Source: Jiangella anatolica (GTDB lineage: Bacteria > Actinomycetota > Actinomycetes > Jiangellales > Jiangellaceae). Taken from it: 64,000 nt of DNA. The position numbers and the translations under genes were made by a program. Below, one piece after another: positions 26,465 through 35,791 of this stretch. Below the pieces are notes generated by a model that made no database searches, was not told where the DNA came from, and saw only the letters and a program-made list of their open reading frames with translations. Where the stretch lies: assembly GCF_003236295.1 (NCBI RefSeq), contig NZ_POTW01000013.1:1-64000 (forward strand). Reading direction: 5' to 3'. Each line of letters begins with the position of its first letter. Positions within the stretch are counted from its first letter, which is position 1.

Positions 26465-27441
26465 CCCTGCTCGACGTGCGCGACCTGGCCGTGCGCTACG
26501 ACACGCCGCACGGCGTCAGCCAGGCGCTCGACGGAGCCTCGCTCACCGTCGCCGCGGGCGAGCTCGTCGCGGTCGTCGGCGAGTCCGGGTCCGGCAAGAG
26601 CACGCTCGGCATGGCGGCGCTGGGGCTGCTCCCGGCCAGCGCGCAGCGGCTGACCGGCGACCTGCTGGTCGACGGCGAGAGCGTGTTCGGCCTGGACCCG
26701 CCGCGGCTGCGCCGCCTGCGCCGCACCCGGCTCGGCCTGGTGCTCCAGGACGCGGCCGGCTCGCTCGACCCGACCCGGCGCGTCGGCCGTCAGCTCGCCG
26801 AGCACCTGGACCGGCCCGGCCGGGCGGACGTGCTGAGCCGCCTGGAGCAGGTGCGGCTGCCCGACGTGGAACGCGTCGCGCGCAGCTACCCGCACCAGCT
26901 CTCCGGCGGGATGGCGCAACGCGTCGCCATCGCGATCGCGCTGGCCCGCTCGCCCGGGCTGCTCGTGGCCGACGAGCCCACCGCCGCGCTCGACACCGAG
27001 ATCAAGCACGACGTGCTGCGGCTGCTGGCCGACTCCTGCCGGGAGCGGGGCACGGCGCTGCTCGTCCTGACCCACGACCTCACCGGGATCGCGGCCTACT
27101 GCACGCGGCTGGTCGTCATGTACGGCGGCCGGGTGGTCGAGACCGGACCGCCCGACGACGTCCTGGAACGGCCGCGGCATCCGTACACCCGTGGGCTGCT
27201 GCATGCCGTTCCGGGACAGGAGACCGTGGGCGGCACGCTGCGCTCGATCGCCGGATCGCCGCCGGTGCTGACCGGGCCGTCGGCCGGCTGCGCGTTCGCA
27301 CCGCGGTGCGAGTTCCGCGTCGACCGGTGCGACGCGCGGCGGCCCGAGCCGTCCGCCGACGCGGCCCGCGTGCTCTGCCACCGCGACGGCGAGCTCGACG
27401 CCGTCGTGACGCTGGACGAGGTTCCGGAGGTGAGCCGATGA
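26461..27441 (+). CDS. peptide ABC transporter ATPase, DppD-like
   Basis: The 326-residue ATPase has Walker A GESGSGKST near residue 40, signature LSGGMAQRVAIAIAL near 146, and Walker B LLVADEPTAALD. At the C-terminus is an oligopeptide-transporter domain with four cysteines spaced as CAFAPRC, then RCD and LCH (residues about 278-307). In actinobacterial OppD this cysteine set binds a [4Fe-4S] cluster. The ATG at 26461 overlaps the permease stop. Confidence 0.93.
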   Translation: MTLLDVRDLAVRYDTPHGVSQALDGASLTVAAGELVAVVGESGSGKSTLGMAALGLLPASAQRLTGDLLVDGESVFGLDPPRLRRLRRTRLGLVLQDAAGSLDPTRRVGRQLAEHLDRPGRADVLSRLEQVRLPDVERVARSYPHQLSGGMAQRVAIAIALARSPGLLVADEPTAALDTEIKHDVLRLLADSCRERGTALLVLTHDLTGIAAYCTRLVVMYGGRVVETGPPDDVLERPRHPYTRGLLHAVPGQETVGGTLRSIAGSPPVLTGPSAGCAFAPRCEFRVDRCDARRPEPSADAARVLCHRDGELDAVVTLDEVPEVSR

Positions 27442-28223
27442 CCACGCCCGTTCCCACCGCGGAGCTGCGCGGCGTCGACCTGGACTACGGGTCCGGGCCA
27501 CCGTGGGCGCGGCGGCACCAGCGCGCCGTCAGCGCCGTGAGCCTGACGATCGCGCCCGGCGAGACTGTCGGCCTGGTCGGGCAGTCCGGCTCGGGCAAGA
27601 CCAGCGTCGGCCGGCTGCTCCTCGGCCTGGCGCGGCCGACCGCCGGCTCGGTGCTGTTCGAGGGCCGCCCCCTCGGCGAGGACCGCCGCCGGCACCGCGG
27701 CCGCCTGCAGGCGGTGCTGCAGAACCCTGCGTGGTCGCTGGACCCGCGGCTGCGCTGCGGCACCTCCGTCGCAGAGCCGCTCACCGTCGCCGGTGCGCTC
27801 CCGGCAGACGAACGGCGCCGGCGGGTCGCGCACATGCTCAAGCAGGTGGGCCTGGACCCGGGCGTCGCGGACCGGTTCCCGCACCAGCTCTCGGGCGGGC
27901 AGCAGCAGCGGGTGGCCATCGCCCGGGCGCTGGTCTCGCACCCGTCCCTGGTGGTGTTCGACGAGGCGGTGAGCGCGCTCGACGTCTCCGTCCAGGCGCA
28001 GATCCTCAACCTGATCCGGCGGCTGCAGGACGAGGTCGGCTTCGCGGCGCTGTTCATCTCGCACGACCTCGCCGCCGCCCGCTACGTCTCGCATCGCGTC
28101 GCCGTCATGTGGCGGTCGGAGATCGTCGAGGTGGCCGACGCGGCCGCGCTCTACCACCACGCGGACCATCCGTACACCCGGTCGCTGTTCGGGCTCGAGC
28201 CCGGCGCCGCGGGCCGTCGCTGA
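27438..28223 (+). CDS. peptide ABC transporter ATPase, DppF-like (short)
   Basis: The 261-residue ATPase has Walker A GQSGSGKTS near residue 47, signature LSGGQQQRVAIARAL near 150, Walker B LVVFDEAVSALD and H-loop ISHDL. It ends at HPYTRSLFGLEPGA and so lacks the cysteine-bearing C-terminal domain of its partner. The ATG overlaps the partner's stop (ATGA). Confidence 0.93.
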   Translation: MTTPVPTAELRGVDLDYGSGPPWARRHQRAVSAVSLTIAPGETVGLVGQSGSGKTSVGRLLLGLARPTAGSVLFEGRPLGEDRRRHRGRLQAVLQNPAWSLDPRLRCGTSVAEPLTVAGALPADERRRRVAHMLKQVGLDPGVADRFPHQLSGGQQQRVAIARALVSHPSLVVFDEAVSALDVSVQAQILNLIRRLQDEVGFAALFISHDLAAARYVSHRVAVMWRSEIVEVADAAALYHHADHPYTRSLFGLEPGAAGRR

Positions 28224-28237
28224 AAGGGGAGACAACC

Positions 28238-29047
28238 ATGCCGGAGATCGAACGGGACGGCACCCGGATCCACTACCAGGACGTCGGCGGCGGCGAGCCG
28301 CTGCTGCTCATGCACGGCGGGCTGGCCAGCGGCGACTACTGGCGCCTGGCCGGCTACGCCGACGCCTTGGCGGGCCACCGGCTGCTGCTGCCGGACTTCC
28401 GCGGTCACGGGCGCAGCTCGCTGTTCCGCGACCCGTCGAGGTACGGGATCCCGTCCGACGTCGAGGACGTGCTGGCCGTGCTGGACGCCGCCGGGGTCGA
28501 CCGGGTGACGGCGTGCGGCTGGTCGTGGGGCGGCACCGTGGGACTGGCGCTGGCCGCGCTGCATCCGGACCGTGTCCGGGGCGTCGTGGCGATCGGCTCG
28601 TCCGGCCGGCACGGACGGTTCACCGACCTGCCCGCCGGCTACGGCCGGTTCGCCGAGACCGCGGCCCGGATCCGCGCCGAGGGACTGGCGCCCGCGGCAC
28701 GCGACGTGTCAAGACTGGGCGGTGGGCGGGACTGGCTGCGGGAGACCTTCCTGGCCAACGAGCCGGCGACGGCCCACTCCTGGTACCTGGGCCAGCTGAC
28801 GGCGCCGCCGCTCGGCCGGGCGCTGGCCGACGTGTGGCAGCCGGTCCGGTTCATCGCCGGCGAGGACGAGGTGCAGCTCCTCGACTTCCCCGACCCGCTG
28901 CTGCCGCCGCAGGCCGAGCTGCGGGTGCTGGAGGGCGAGAACCACGTGTCCGCCTTCCTCCGCGTCGACGTCGTCGCACCCGTCCTCGAGCAGCTGGCCG
29001 GATCGTCGGTGGCGACGACACAGGGCGCCGACGTCCGTTCGCGATGA
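28238..29047 (+). CDS. alpha/beta hydrolase, possible proline iminopeptidase-like
   Basis: The 269-residue protein has LLLMHGGLASGDYW near residue 22, DFRGHGRSS near 50, the nucleophile elbow GWSWGG near 91, and a C-terminal GENHVSAF with the likely catalytic histidine. GWSWGG is also seen in proline iminopeptidases, but the group is broad. An AAAGGGGAGA ribosome site precedes the ATG. It is 14 bp downstream of the importer ATPase, so it probably acts on the imported compound. Confidence 0.8.
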   Translation: MPEIERDGTRIHYQDVGGGEPLLLMHGGLASGDYWRLAGYADALAGHRLLLPDFRGHGRSSLFRDPSRYGIPSDVEDVLAVLDAAGVDRVTACGWSWGGTVGLALAALHPDRVRGVVAIGSSGRHGRFTDLPAGYGRFAETAARIRAEGLAPAARDVSRLGGGRDWLRETFLANEPATAHSWYLGQLTAPPLGRALADVWQPVRFIAGEDEVQLLDFPDPLLPPQAELRVLEGENHVSAFLRVDVVAPVLEQLAGSSVATTQGADVRSR

Positions 29048-29111
29048 CGACGACCACGGCCGGCGCCGATGTGACACTGGGACCCGGACGCGACCGGGAC
29101 GGGTGAGGCGC

Positions 29112-30524
29112 ATGGGTGACAGCGAGTCGACGGCCGGGGCGAACGAGCCGCCGGTCCCGGCGGCGCTCGAGGCGTTCATGGCGACCGGATGGGCCGACCA
29201 CGACGAGCCGGGGGAGCCGGCGCCGGTCGCGGCGTGGGCGGCGAAGCGCCGCGCCGCGCTGGCCGAGCGGTTCCCCGGCGGGCGACTGGTCGTCCCGGCC
29301 GGTGGGTTGAGGACGCGCAACAACGACGTCGACCACCGGTTCCGCGCCGGCAGCGCGCACGTGCACCTCACCGGCAACCAGGCCAGCGACGCCGTCGTGG
29401 TGCTGGAGGACGGCGCGGCGACGCTGTACCTGCGGCCGCGGGCGCCGCGGACGGAGCAGGAGTTCTGGCGCGATCGCCGCTACGGCGAGTTCTGGGCCGG
29501 CCGCCGCCCGAGCCTGGCCGAGACCGAGCACCGGCTCGGGCTGGACTGCCGGCATCTCGACGAGCTGCCGGCGGTGTTCGCGTCCGGCCCGCCGGCCCGG
29601 CTGCTGCGCGGCGTCGATCCGCGGGTCGACGCCCTGGCCGGAACGCCGGACGGCGCGCCGGAACGCGACGCCGAACTGGCCGCGGCCGTGTCGGAGCTGC
29701 GGCTGGTCAAGGACCCGTGGGAGATCGAGCAGCTGCGCGCCGCCTGCGCCGCCACCGCGCGCGGCTTCGAGGAGTGCCTGCGGGAGTGGCCGCGGGTGCT
29801 CGAGCACGGGGAGCGCTGGATCGAGGGCACGTTCTGGCGCCGCGCCAGGGCCGAGGGCAACGACGTCGGCTACACCTCGATCGTGGCCTGCGGGCCGCAT
29901 GCGACCACCCTGCACTGGATCGACGACGACGGGCCGGTACGACCCGGGCAGCTGCTCCTGCTGGACATGGGCGTGGAGACCCGGTCGCTGTACACCGCGG
30001 ACATCAGCCGCACGCTGCCGGTGTCGGGCCGCTTCACCGGCCTGCAGCGCGACCTCTACACGCTCGTGCTGCGGGCGCAGGACGCCGGCATCGCGGCCGT
30101 ACGGCCGGGCGCGCGGTTCCGCGCCTACCACGAGGCGGCGATGGAGGTCATGGCGCACGGCCTGGCCGACCTCGGCCTGCTGCCCGTCAGCGCCGAGCAG
30201 GCGCTGGACCCGGAGTCGACGCTCTACCGGCGCTGGACGCTGCACGGCAGCGGCCACATGCTCGGCCTCGACGTGCACGACTGCACAGCGGCGCCCGCGG
30301 CCGCGTACGCCGACGGGACGCTCGCGCCCGGCCACGTGCTGACCGTCGAGCCGGGGCTCTACCTGCAGGCCGACGACCTGCTCGTGCCCGAGGAGCTGCG
30401 CGGCATCGGCATCCGCATCGAGGACGATCTCCTCGTCACCGACGCGGGCGCGGAGAACCTGTCCGCCGCCCTGCCGCGCGAGCCCGGCGCAGTCGAGACC
30501 TGGATGGCCGGACTACTGCCCTGA
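29112..30524 (+). CDS. Xaa-Pro aminopeptidase-like metallopeptidase (M24B)
   Basis: The 470-residue protein has an aminopeptidase-P N-terminal domain (residues about 40-140) and a pita-bread M24 catalytic domain. All five metal ligands are visible: aspartates in LLDMGVETRS and TADISRTLP, the histidine of HGSGHMLGLDVHD, and glutamates in TVEPGLYL and IRIEDDLLV. It removes N-terminal residues before proline. The ATG at 29112 is used; a GTG at 29103 is possible. It is the last gene of the importer operon, which suggests that proline-containing peptides are imported. Its stop overlaps the convergent S9 gene by 12 bp. Confidence 0.9.
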   Translation: MGDSESTAGANEPPVPAALEAFMATGWADHDEPGEPAPVAAWAAKRRAALAERFPGGRLVVPAGGLRTRNNDVDHRFRAGSAHVHLTGNQASDAVVVLEDGAATLYLRPRAPRTEQEFWRDRRYGEFWAGRRPSLAETEHRLGLDCRHLDELPAVFASGPPARLLRGVDPRVDALAGTPDGAPERDAELAAAVSELRLVKDPWEIEQLRAACAATARGFEECLREWPRVLEHGERWIEGTFWRRARAEGNDVGYTSIVACGPHATTLHWIDDDGPVRPGQLLLLDMGVETRSLYTADISRTLPVSGRFTGLQRDLYTLVLRAQDAGIAAVRPGARFRAYHEAAMEVMAHGLADLGLLPVSAEQALDPESTLYRRWTLHGSGHMLGLDVHDCTAAPAAAYADGTLAPGHVLTVEPGLYLQADDLLVPEELRGIGIRIEDDLLVTDAGAENLSAALPREPGAVETWMAGLLP

Positions 30525-32444
30525 CAGGTGGGTGTCGAACCAGTCGATCACCCGGTACAGCAGGTCGGCCTGGTGATCCCGTTCGACGACGGCGTGCGCC
30601 TCGCGCGGGTACAGCACCAGCCGGGTCTCGACGCCTCGGGCGCGCAGCCCCTGGTGCAGCTCGTGGCCCTGGCTCGGTGGCACGCGGGCGTCCTGCTCGC
30701 CGTACAGGATGAGCGTCGGCGTCGTCGCCGCCTTGACGTAACGGATGGGGGAGTGCAACCAGTGCGTCTCCGGGTCCTCGTCGACGACGCCGAAGTAGCG
30801 GTCGAACGCCGACCGGCAGTCGGCGGTGCCCTGGAAGCTCACCCAGTTGGCGATGCCGGCGCCGGAGACCGCCGCCTTGAACCGGTCGGTGTGCGTGATG
30901 GTCCAGTTGGTGAGGTAGCCGCCGCCGGACCAGCCGCCCACCACGAGCCGCTCCGGGTCGGCGACGCCCAGGTCCACGGCCGCGTCGACGCCGCTCATGA
31001 GGTCCTCGAAGTCCGGTTCGCCATAGTTCCCGGCGATGCCGGACAGGAACGCCGTGCCGCGGCCGGACGAGCCGCGCGGGTTCGGCAGCAGGACGGCGTA
31101 CCCGCGCCGGGCGAGGAACTGGGACCAGTCCAGGCACGGGTAGCGGCGCAGCTCGTGCAGCCAGGCGCCCATCGGGCCGCCGTGGATCTGCAGCAGCAGC
31201 GGGTAGCGCCGCCCCTTCTGGTAGCCGACCGGCAGGACCAGCAGGCCCTGGAGCTCCAGCCCGTCGAACGAGGTCCAGGACAGTTCGCGGACCTCGCCGT
31301 AGTCCTGCTCGCGGGTCCACGGGTTGAGGTCGGTGAGCCGCCGGGCGGGCGTGTCCGAGCCGAGGTCGGCCACGTACACCTCGCCGTACGAGGTGTCGTC
31401 GGCGCGGACGAACGCGACCCGCCGGCCGTCGGCGGAGACGCTGAACGCGGTCACGCAGCCGGGCCGGTCGAACGGCGCGATGGCGTCCCGGACCGGCCCG
31501 CCCGCCGGGTCGACGACGGCGAGCCGCTGCTGCTGGCCCTCCTGGAGGATCGCCAGGATCTCGCCGCCGGGCAGCCACGAGAAGCCGAAGAACGAGCCGG
31601 GATGACCCGGCGCGAGGAGTTGCGCCGACCCGCCGCCGGCAGGGACGGTCTGCAGCGTGAACAGCGCCGGCAGCGCGCCGTCGGCGGCGTTGACGGCGAC
31701 GGTGGCGCCGTCCGGGCCGAACCGCGGCATGGCGGAGAACGTCTCGACCGTGCCCAGGCCACGCACCCCGCCCTGCAGGTCGATGGTCACCAGTTCGGCG
31801 GGTAGCTGGTCGGTGAAGACGGGCGACGCGGTGAACGTGGCGACGAGCGCGTCACCGGACGGCGCCCAGCCGAACGTCGCCGGGCCGTAGTCCAGGATGC
31901 CGCCGACGTGCCGGTCGGCCGGCGACAGGCGGTGCTGGTCCGGCAGCGCGCCGCCGGCCGCGGCGTCGTCCGGGACGGTGAGCAGCCACAGGCTCGCCTT
32001 GCCGACGTCCTCGCCGGCGACGGTCTCGTCGTGGTCCTCGCGCGGCTCGTCTCCGGCCGCCGCCACGAGAAGCGCCAGCCGCGCGCCGTCGGGCGACCAC
32101 TCCAGCGCGAGCACGCCGCCGTCATGCCCGGTGAGCCGCACCGCCTCGCCGCCGTGGCGCAGGTCGAGCAGGTACGCCTGCGCGCTGCCGCGCTTCTCCC
32201 GGTCGGAGAGAAAGGCGACCCGCCGGCCGTCCGGCGACCAGCGCGGCCAGCGGTCGCCGGCCGATCCCGACGTGAGCCGCCGCGGCGTCCCTCCCGCGGC
32301 GTCGACCAGCCCGAGCGTCCCCGCGGGTGGCGTGTCCTTCTCCGTCGCGACGGAGCTGGTGACGTAGAGCACCCGTTCCCCGTCCGGTGACACCTGCACG
32401 TCGGCGACCACGGTCGCGGCGAGCGCCGCCTCGATGTCGTTCAT
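30513..32444 (-). CDS. S9-family prolyl oligopeptidase-like peptidase
   Basis: The 643-residue protein has an N-terminal beta-propeller with WSPDG repeats (residues about 20-370) and a C-terminal hydrolase domain. The triad is serine in GGWSGGGY, aspartate in GEQDARVPP and histidine in PREAHAVV. There is no signal peptide. The ATG at 32444 overlaps the upstream S9 stop (ATGA) and follows AGGAGG. It is the last gene of the operon starting at 40479. Such enzymes cleave short peptides, often after proline or as acyl-aminoacyl peptidases. Confidence 0.9.
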   Translation of the reverse strand: MNDIEAALAATVVADVQVSPDGERVLYVTSSVATEKDTPPAGTLGLVDAAGGTPRRLTSGSAGDRWPRWSPDGRRVAFLSDREKRGSAQAYLLDLRHGGEAVRLTGHDGGVLALEWSPDGARLALLVAAAGDEPREDHDETVAGEDVGKASLWLLTVPDDAAAGGALPDQHRLSPADRHVGGILDYGPATFGWAPSGDALVATFTASPVFTDQLPAELVTIDLQGGVRGLGTVETFSAMPRFGPDGATVAVNAADGALPALFTLQTVPAGGGSAQLLAPGHPGSFFGFSWLPGGEILAILQEGQQQRLAVVDPAGGPVRDAIAPFDRPGCVTAFSVSADGRRVAFVRADDTSYGEVYVADLGSDTPARRLTDLNPWTREQDYGEVRELSWTSFDGLELQGLLVLPVGYQKGRRYPLLLQIHGGPMGAWLHELRRYPCLDWSQFLARRGYAVLLPNPRGSSGRGTAFLSGIAGNYGEPDFEDLMSGVDAAVDLGVADPERLVVGGWSGGGYLTNWTITHTDRFKAAVSGAGIANWVSFQGTADCRSAFDRYFGVVDEDPETHWLHSPIRYVKAATTPTLILYGEQDARVPPSQGHELHQGLRARGVETRLVLYPREAHAVVERDHQADLLYRVIDWFDTHLSGQ

Positions 32445-34429
32445 GCCGTTCCTCCTGACTGGACGGACAGGTGCCGCTCGAACCAGCCGAGCATGCGGGT
32501 GGCGACGTCGATGCGGGCGGGCAGCCGGCGCACGCCGTGGCCCTCCTCGGGGTACACGACGAGCTCGGTCTCGACCCCGTGGTCGCGCAGGGCGGTGTGG
32601 AACTCCGCGGCCTGGGTGGGCGGGGTGCACCGGTCGCGGGCGCCGGCGACCAGCAGCGTCGGCGTGCGGACGGCGCGGGCGTGCATGACGGGGCTGCGCC
32701 CGTGGTAGCGGCCGCCGGCGGCGTAGGGGTCGTCGTCGAGGAAGAGGGCGTCGAAGTGGCCGATGTTCGACGTCAGGTGCTGGCTGTACCAGTCGGTCAC
32801 CGGGGCGACGGGCACGGCGGCGGCGAAGCGGCGGTCCTGGGTGACCAGCCAGCACGACATGAAGCCGCCGTAGCTGCCGCCGGTCACACCCAGCCGGGCC
32901 GGGTCGGCGATGCCGCGTGCCACCAGGTCGTCGATGCCGGACAGGATGTCGTGGGTGTCGGCGCCGCCCATGTCGCCGTAGACCGCGCCGGCGAACTCCT
33001 GGCCGCGTCCGGACGACCCGCGCGGGTTCGGATGCAGGACGGCGAAGCCGCGGCTGACCAGCAGCGGGGTGTAGTCGTGGCCCATCCGCCAGCGGTTGCG
33101 GTACGCCGACACCGGCCCGCCGTGCACCAGCACGACCAGCGGGAACGGGCCGTCGCCCGCGGGACGGCACAGCACGCCCTCGATCCGCAGCCCGTCCGGT
33201 GCGGTCCAGCTCACCGGCGCCGCGGTTCCGGCCACGGACGCCAGCCACCGCGCGCCCGGATCGGTCAGGGCGACCAGCTCGGTGGTGGCGCCGCCGGGTG
33301 CGACGAGGGTGACGGCGGGCGGCCGGTCGTAGCGCTCGAGCAGGAGCGCCGCGGTGCCGTCGGGCGCGAACGCGGCGTCAGGGTAGCGCGCGCCCGACGA
33401 CGCGTCGGTGGCGAGCAGTTCGGCGCACGTGCCCGTCGACACGTCGTAGACGCCGGCGACGGTGTCCAGGCCGCGCACGCCCACGTAGCCCAGCCGCCGG
33501 TCGTCGAGCCACTGCAGCCCGGTGACGTCGACGCCGCCGGTGTCGGCCGCCACGACGACTCCGGACGCCGGGTCGACCAGCCTCAGGTCGCCGGCCACGA
33601 TCCACCGGTCGCTCGACAGCGCCTCGACGACGGCGATCCGGCGCCCGCCCGGCGAGCCGGCCGGCCAGCCGAGCTGGGACTGCGGCTTGTACACGGCCTC
33701 GGCGCCGCCGCTGGTCACGTCGACGGCCACGAGCGCCGCGGTGTACCAGGCGCCCTCGCCGGGGTCGCCCTCGGACGCGACGGCGACGACGCGGTCCGGG
33801 CCCAGCCAGGCCGCCTCCCACACGTTCAGCCCGTCCGGCGACACCCGCCGCACCGTGCCGGCCGCGACGTCGTAGACCCAGGCGCTGCGCCAGGCCGACT
33901 CCTCGCCGCCCTCGACGGCGGGCAGCCAGCCCGGGCCGTCGTCGGACCGGCCGGAGTTCGTTCCGGAGCCCTGGCCGCCGGCGAGGTCCGCGCCCAGCCC
34001 CGCGACGCCGAGCAGGATCCGCTCGCCGTCGGGCGACCAGGCGCAGTACTCCACCGTGCCGTCGACCCGTGGCGCCGCGATCGCCTCACCGAGCCCGTCG
34101 CGCAGCAGATAGAGGCCGAACACGCCCTCGTCGGCCCGGTCGGACAGGAACGCCAGCGTGCTCCCGTCCGGCGACCAGCGGGGGCAGCGGTCGTTGCCGG
34201 GCCCGCCCGTCAGCACGCGCAGGCCGTCGCCGTCGGCCACCGCGATGCGGGTCGACCCCAGGCCCTCCAGCTTCTCCAGGATGGTGCCGGTGACGGCGAC
34301 GGCGCGCCCGTCGGGTCGCAGCGAGGGGTCGGCCACCCCGGTGACGCGGCCGAACCCGGGCTCCAGCCAGCGCCGGTAGAAGTCCTCGACGCCACGGTAG
34401 GCGTCGCTGTCGCGGATGTCACGGTCCAT
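32441..34429 (-). CDS. S9-family prolyl oligopeptidase-like peptidase
   Basis: The 662-residue protein has propeller repeats such as CPRWSPDGSTLAFLSDRADE and a hydrolase domain with serine in GGSYGGFMSCW, aspartate in GARDRCTPP and histidine in PEEGHGV. The family mark PNPRGSSGRGQEF is present. There is no signal peptide. The ATG at 34429 is two bases after the amidohydrolase stop and follows GGAG. With its neighbour it forms a tandem but diverged pair, suggesting different peptide preferences. Confidence 0.9.
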   Translation of the reverse strand: MDRDIRDSDAYRGVEDFYRRWLEPGFGRVTGVADPSLRPDGRAVAVTGTILEKLEGLGSTRIAVADGDGLRVLTGGPGNDRCPRWSPDGSTLAFLSDRADEGVFGLYLLRDGLGEAIAAPRVDGTVEYCAWSPDGERILLGVAGLGADLAGGQGSGTNSGRSDDGPGWLPAVEGGEESAWRSAWVYDVAAGTVRRVSPDGLNVWEAAWLGPDRVVAVASEGDPGEGAWYTAALVAVDVTSGGAEAVYKPQSQLGWPAGSPGGRRIAVVEALSSDRWIVAGDLRLVDPASGVVVAADTGGVDVTGLQWLDDRRLGYVGVRGLDTVAGVYDVSTGTCAELLATDASSGARYPDAAFAPDGTAALLLERYDRPPAVTLVAPGGATTELVALTDPGARWLASVAGTAAPVSWTAPDGLRIEGVLCRPAGDGPFPLVVLVHGGPVSAYRNRWRMGHDYTPLLVSRGFAVLHPNPRGSSGRGQEFAGAVYGDMGGADTHDILSGIDDLVARGIADPARLGVTGGSYGGFMSCWLVTQDRRFAAAVPVAPVTDWYSQHLTSNIGHFDALFLDDDPYAAGGRYHGRSPVMHARAVRTPTLLVAGARDRCTPPTQAAEFHTALRDHGVETELVVYPEEGHGVRRLPARIDVATRMLGWFERHLSVQSGGTA

Positions 34430-34431
34430 GC

Positions 34432-35769
34432 TCACTCCGGTGCCGAGATGATCGGGCTCACGGGCAGCGCGTCGCGGTCGACGACGACGCCGTCCTTCAT
34501 GACGTCGACGATGCGGCGGTAGTTCCGCACGTCGTCGAGCGGGTCGCCGTCGAGGATGAGCAGGTCGGCCCGCTTGCCGGGTTCCAGCGTGCCCAGCTCG
34601 TCGGCGACGTGGTACGCCTCCGCGGGGTAGCGGGTGGCCGACAGCAGCGCCTCCATCGGCGCCATCCCGAGCTCGGTCACCGCCTCGAGCCAGTAGAAGT
34701 GGCCCTCGCCGAAGTGCTGCGAGTGGTCGACGACGTCGCGCAGCCGGGCCAGCGCCGGGTGCTTTCGCAGCCGCGGGCCCATCAGCGCGCCGTCGACGGT
34801 GAGCAACAGGCGGGCGCCCGCGTCGATCAGCCGGCGGTCGTTCTCGGCGGCGGCCGGGTTGAGGCCGACCGTCCGCCACCACTCGGGGCCGTGCTCGTGG
34901 ACCCAGGCCCGGTACCGCTTCGTCGGCACGATCGCGGCGACCGGAATGCCGCGACCGGCGATGGCCGCGACGAGGTCGTCGGGCATCGGCTCCTTGCCGG
35001 TGATGTTGCCGTGCTGGAGCAGGTCGGCGCCCGCCTCGATCTCCATCCGCAGGCTCTCGACGGTGATGGTGTGGGCCTGGACGGTGATGCCGGCCCGGTG
35101 CCCCTCCTCGACGATGGCCCGCTGCGCCGTCTCGGAGAACAACAGCACGGGGGTCGAGTGGCCGCAGGCGCCGTACTTGATGAAGTCGACGTCCGAGCGC
35201 TCGATGTACTCCCGGACCCGCCGGCGGATGCCGTCGGCGGTCAGCCACATCAGGTCCTGGCCGACGCCCTGCTCCCACTCGTGGTTGACCCGGTCGACGA
35301 TCTCGGGGCCGAGGAAGTCGCCGGGCGACTGGAAGTCCGACGAGAACGGCCCGCCGAAGCCGATGATGTTGCCGGCGACGAACATCCGGCTGCCGACGAC
35401 CTCGCCGCGGTTGATCCGGTCGCGGACGGTGGTCAGCGGCCGGAGCGGGCCCCACGTGTCGAACACCGTCGTGATGCCGGCCTTCAGCGCGACCTGCGCC
35501 GCCTCCAGGACCAGCTCGTCGTAGCGGCCATCGTGCTCGAGGATGACGTCCGGGAACGCGGAGAACAGGTGCGCGTTCGCGTCCATCAGGCCGGGGACGA
35601 CGTGTCTCCCGGTGGCGTCGATCATCGTCGCCGAGCCCGGGACGACCGTCTCCCGGGCCGGTGTCACTGACACGATCCGCTCGCCGTCGATCAGCACGAC
35701 GGCGTCGCGCAGCGGCGGGCGCCCGGTGCCGTCGACGACCGTGGCGCCGGCGATCGCCGTCAGTGTCAT
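34432..35769 (-). CDS. metal-dependent amidohydrolase (prolidase/imidazolonepropionase group)
   Basis: The 445-residue protein opens with a composite-domain strand (IAGATVVDGTG), and GLMDANAHLF at about 60 stands where most relatives have GLxDxHxH. The first metal-binding histidine is therefore replaced by asparagine. Other ligands are present: the lysine of DFIKYGACGH, the histidine of VQAHTITVES, HGN, and the aspartate of LLTVDGAL. The end, LEPGKRADLLILDGDPLDD, is typical. Related enzymes hydrolyse Xaa-Pro dipeptides or cyclic amides. It follows AGGAGG. Its close paralogue is at 48200-49549. Confidence 0.85.
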   Translation of the reverse strand: MTLTAIAGATVVDGTGRPPLRDAVVLIDGERIVSVTPARETVVPGSATMIDATGRHVVPGLMDANAHLFSAFPDVILEHDGRYDELVLEAAQVALKAGITTVFDTWGPLRPLTTVRDRINRGEVVGSRMFVAGNIIGFGGPFSSDFQSPGDFLGPEIVDRVNHEWEQGVGQDLMWLTADGIRRRVREYIERSDVDFIKYGACGHSTPVLLFSETAQRAIVEEGHRAGITVQAHTITVESLRMEIEAGADLLQHGNITGKEPMPDDLVAAIAGRGIPVAAIVPTKRYRAWVHEHGPEWWRTVGLNPAAAENDRRLIDAGARLLLTVDGALMGPRLRKHPALARLRDVVDHSQHFGEGHFYWLEAVTELGMAPMEALLSATRYPAEAYHVADELGTLEPGKRADLLILDGDPLDDVRNYRRIVDVMKDGVVVDRDALPVSPIISAPE

Positions 35770-35791
35770 GAGAGCCTCCTGTCGTTCGCCG

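Noticed and set aside
32445-35455. Frames joining the two S9 genes and the amidohydrolase into larger proteins
   Set aside because: The real starts at 32444 and 34429 have ribosome sites and begin at natural domain edges; the extensions are out-of-frame shadows.
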